A stretch of 42,288 bases of DNA, taken from IMG/VR virus record IMGVR_UViG_3300044952_000033, positions 1-42,288 of that record; one strand, written 5' to 3'. The notes below the pieces were generated by a model. That model made no database searches. It was not told the DNA's origin and worked only from the letters and a program-made list of their open reading frames with translations. Position 1 is the first letter of the stretch; each line of letters starts with the position of its first letter. Below, one piece after another: positions 42,031-42,288 of this stretch. Source of the DNA: a virus. The position numbers were made by a program, and so were the translations under genes.

Positions 42031-42227
42031 CGTGCTATCCATACTGTTTCACCGCCGGTTCCCTCAAACTCTCCGGTGTTTAAACGAATGTACTGTTGCC
42101 CATCTACGCCAGCGGACTGAACGTAACCTTGGATGCCCCAGTCTTTTACCTCGGTCACTGTGACCATGCAGGCTCCAAACATTTCTTTGCTTGGGTCTAC
42201 CTGTACTATGTCTCCTACTTTAATCAT
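42027..42227 (-). CDS. Small SH3-like beta-barrel protein, conserved in phages
   Basis: ATG 42227 has GAGGA 9 bp upstream, and overlaps the previous stop as ATGA. The 66-residue product MIKVGDIVQVDPSKEMFGAC, then MVTVTEVKDWGIQGYVQ and a C-terminal GGETVWIAR, resembles small beta-barrel proteins seen in many phage early regions. It is probably a small SH3-like fold. Function unknown. Confidence 0.75.
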   Translation of the reverse strand: MIKVGDIVQVDPSKEMFGACMVTVTEVKDWGIQGYVQSAGVDGQQYIRLNTGEFEGTGGETVWIAR

Positions 42228-42288
42228 GTGTTCTTTCCTCTCCAAATATTGATTGCACGTTTAAGCGCGTACCACAGACTCCGCTGCA
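42224..42288 (-). CDS. 3' end of a truncated gene
   Basis: Only the last 20 codons are in the window; reading from the edge gives QRSLWYALKRAINIWRGKNT then stop, ending in an ATGA overlap with the next gene. The basic amphipathic end resembles C-termini of small phage early proteins. The remainder lies beyond the right edge. Confidence 0.55.
   Translation of the reverse strand, partial: QRSLWYALKRAINIWRGKNT

Noticed and set aside
1-42288. CRISPR array, insertion sequence or integrase/attachment site
   Set aside because: No regularly spaced direct repeats with unique spacers, no transposase or recombinase motifs and no tRNA-end duplication were seen; the only repeats are in-frame coding repeats.
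1-42288. Complete genome with terminal repeats
   Set aside because: The two ends share no obvious sequence, the last gene is cut, and replication genes are missing, so the window is a part of a larger genome.

Overview
This window is part of a tailed-phage (Caudoviricetes) genome, nearly all coding. It holds the complete packaging, head, tail, lysis and ejection region on the + strand (1-40352) and the 3' end of an opposing early-type operon on the - strand (40339 to the right edge). A P22-type short-tail set (tail-accessory/gp4-like adaptor, gp10-like nozzle, ejection proteins with a lytic transglycosylase) and the absence of a tape measure, sheath or tail tube suggest a podovirus-like particle. 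Composition is moderate (roughly 45-50% GC by eye). The gene families resemble those I associate with aquatic, especially freshwater, bacterial viruses. A Gram-negative host is likely; a betaproteobacterial host is only a guess. There is no polymerase, helicase, integrase, tRNA or CRISPR array, so the genome continues beyond the right end, where a gene is cut.

Layout. 1-7901: a LexA-like winged-helix gene in the small-terminase position, large terminase, portal, a co-chaperonin (GroES/Cpn10), scaffold, a probable decoration protein and a Mu gpT-like major capsid protein, ending at a strong terminator (7918-7943). 7949-8065: a good sigma70-like promoter and a structured leader that restart transcription. 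8066-14440: accessory structural genes, a cluster of small basic proteins sharing the motif ADG(I/V)AQRGKT(R/K)G, and the two neck adaptors; an HNH endonuclease gene sits here on the opposite strand. 14437-21398: a modular tail-fibre region with a 20-residue tandem-repeat protein, a C1q-like domain, fibre-associated small proteins and a second homing endonuclease. 21382-23388: lysis genes (two membrane proteins, holin, M15 peptidase). 23407-40352: nozzle, then ejection proteins ending in a 3101-residue polyvalent protein with zincin, RelA/SpoT-like and ParB-like domains. 40339-42288: small early-type genes, including a YbcO-like nuclease, mostly overlapping.

The most notable sequence-level signals are: (i) I found no CCAGG or CCTGG site anywhere, while Pro-Gly pairs use CCC or CCG; (ii) the palindrome GTTTAAAC occurs at least 13 times, in two coding frames and in non-coding DNA; (iii) SLRT-type motifs bracket domains in the giant polyvalent protein; (iv) a short peptide motif recurs in six small neighbouring proteins; (v) the leader at 7982-8041 can form alternative hairpins. 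Counts were made by eye. Family names rest on remembered motifs, not on database searches.
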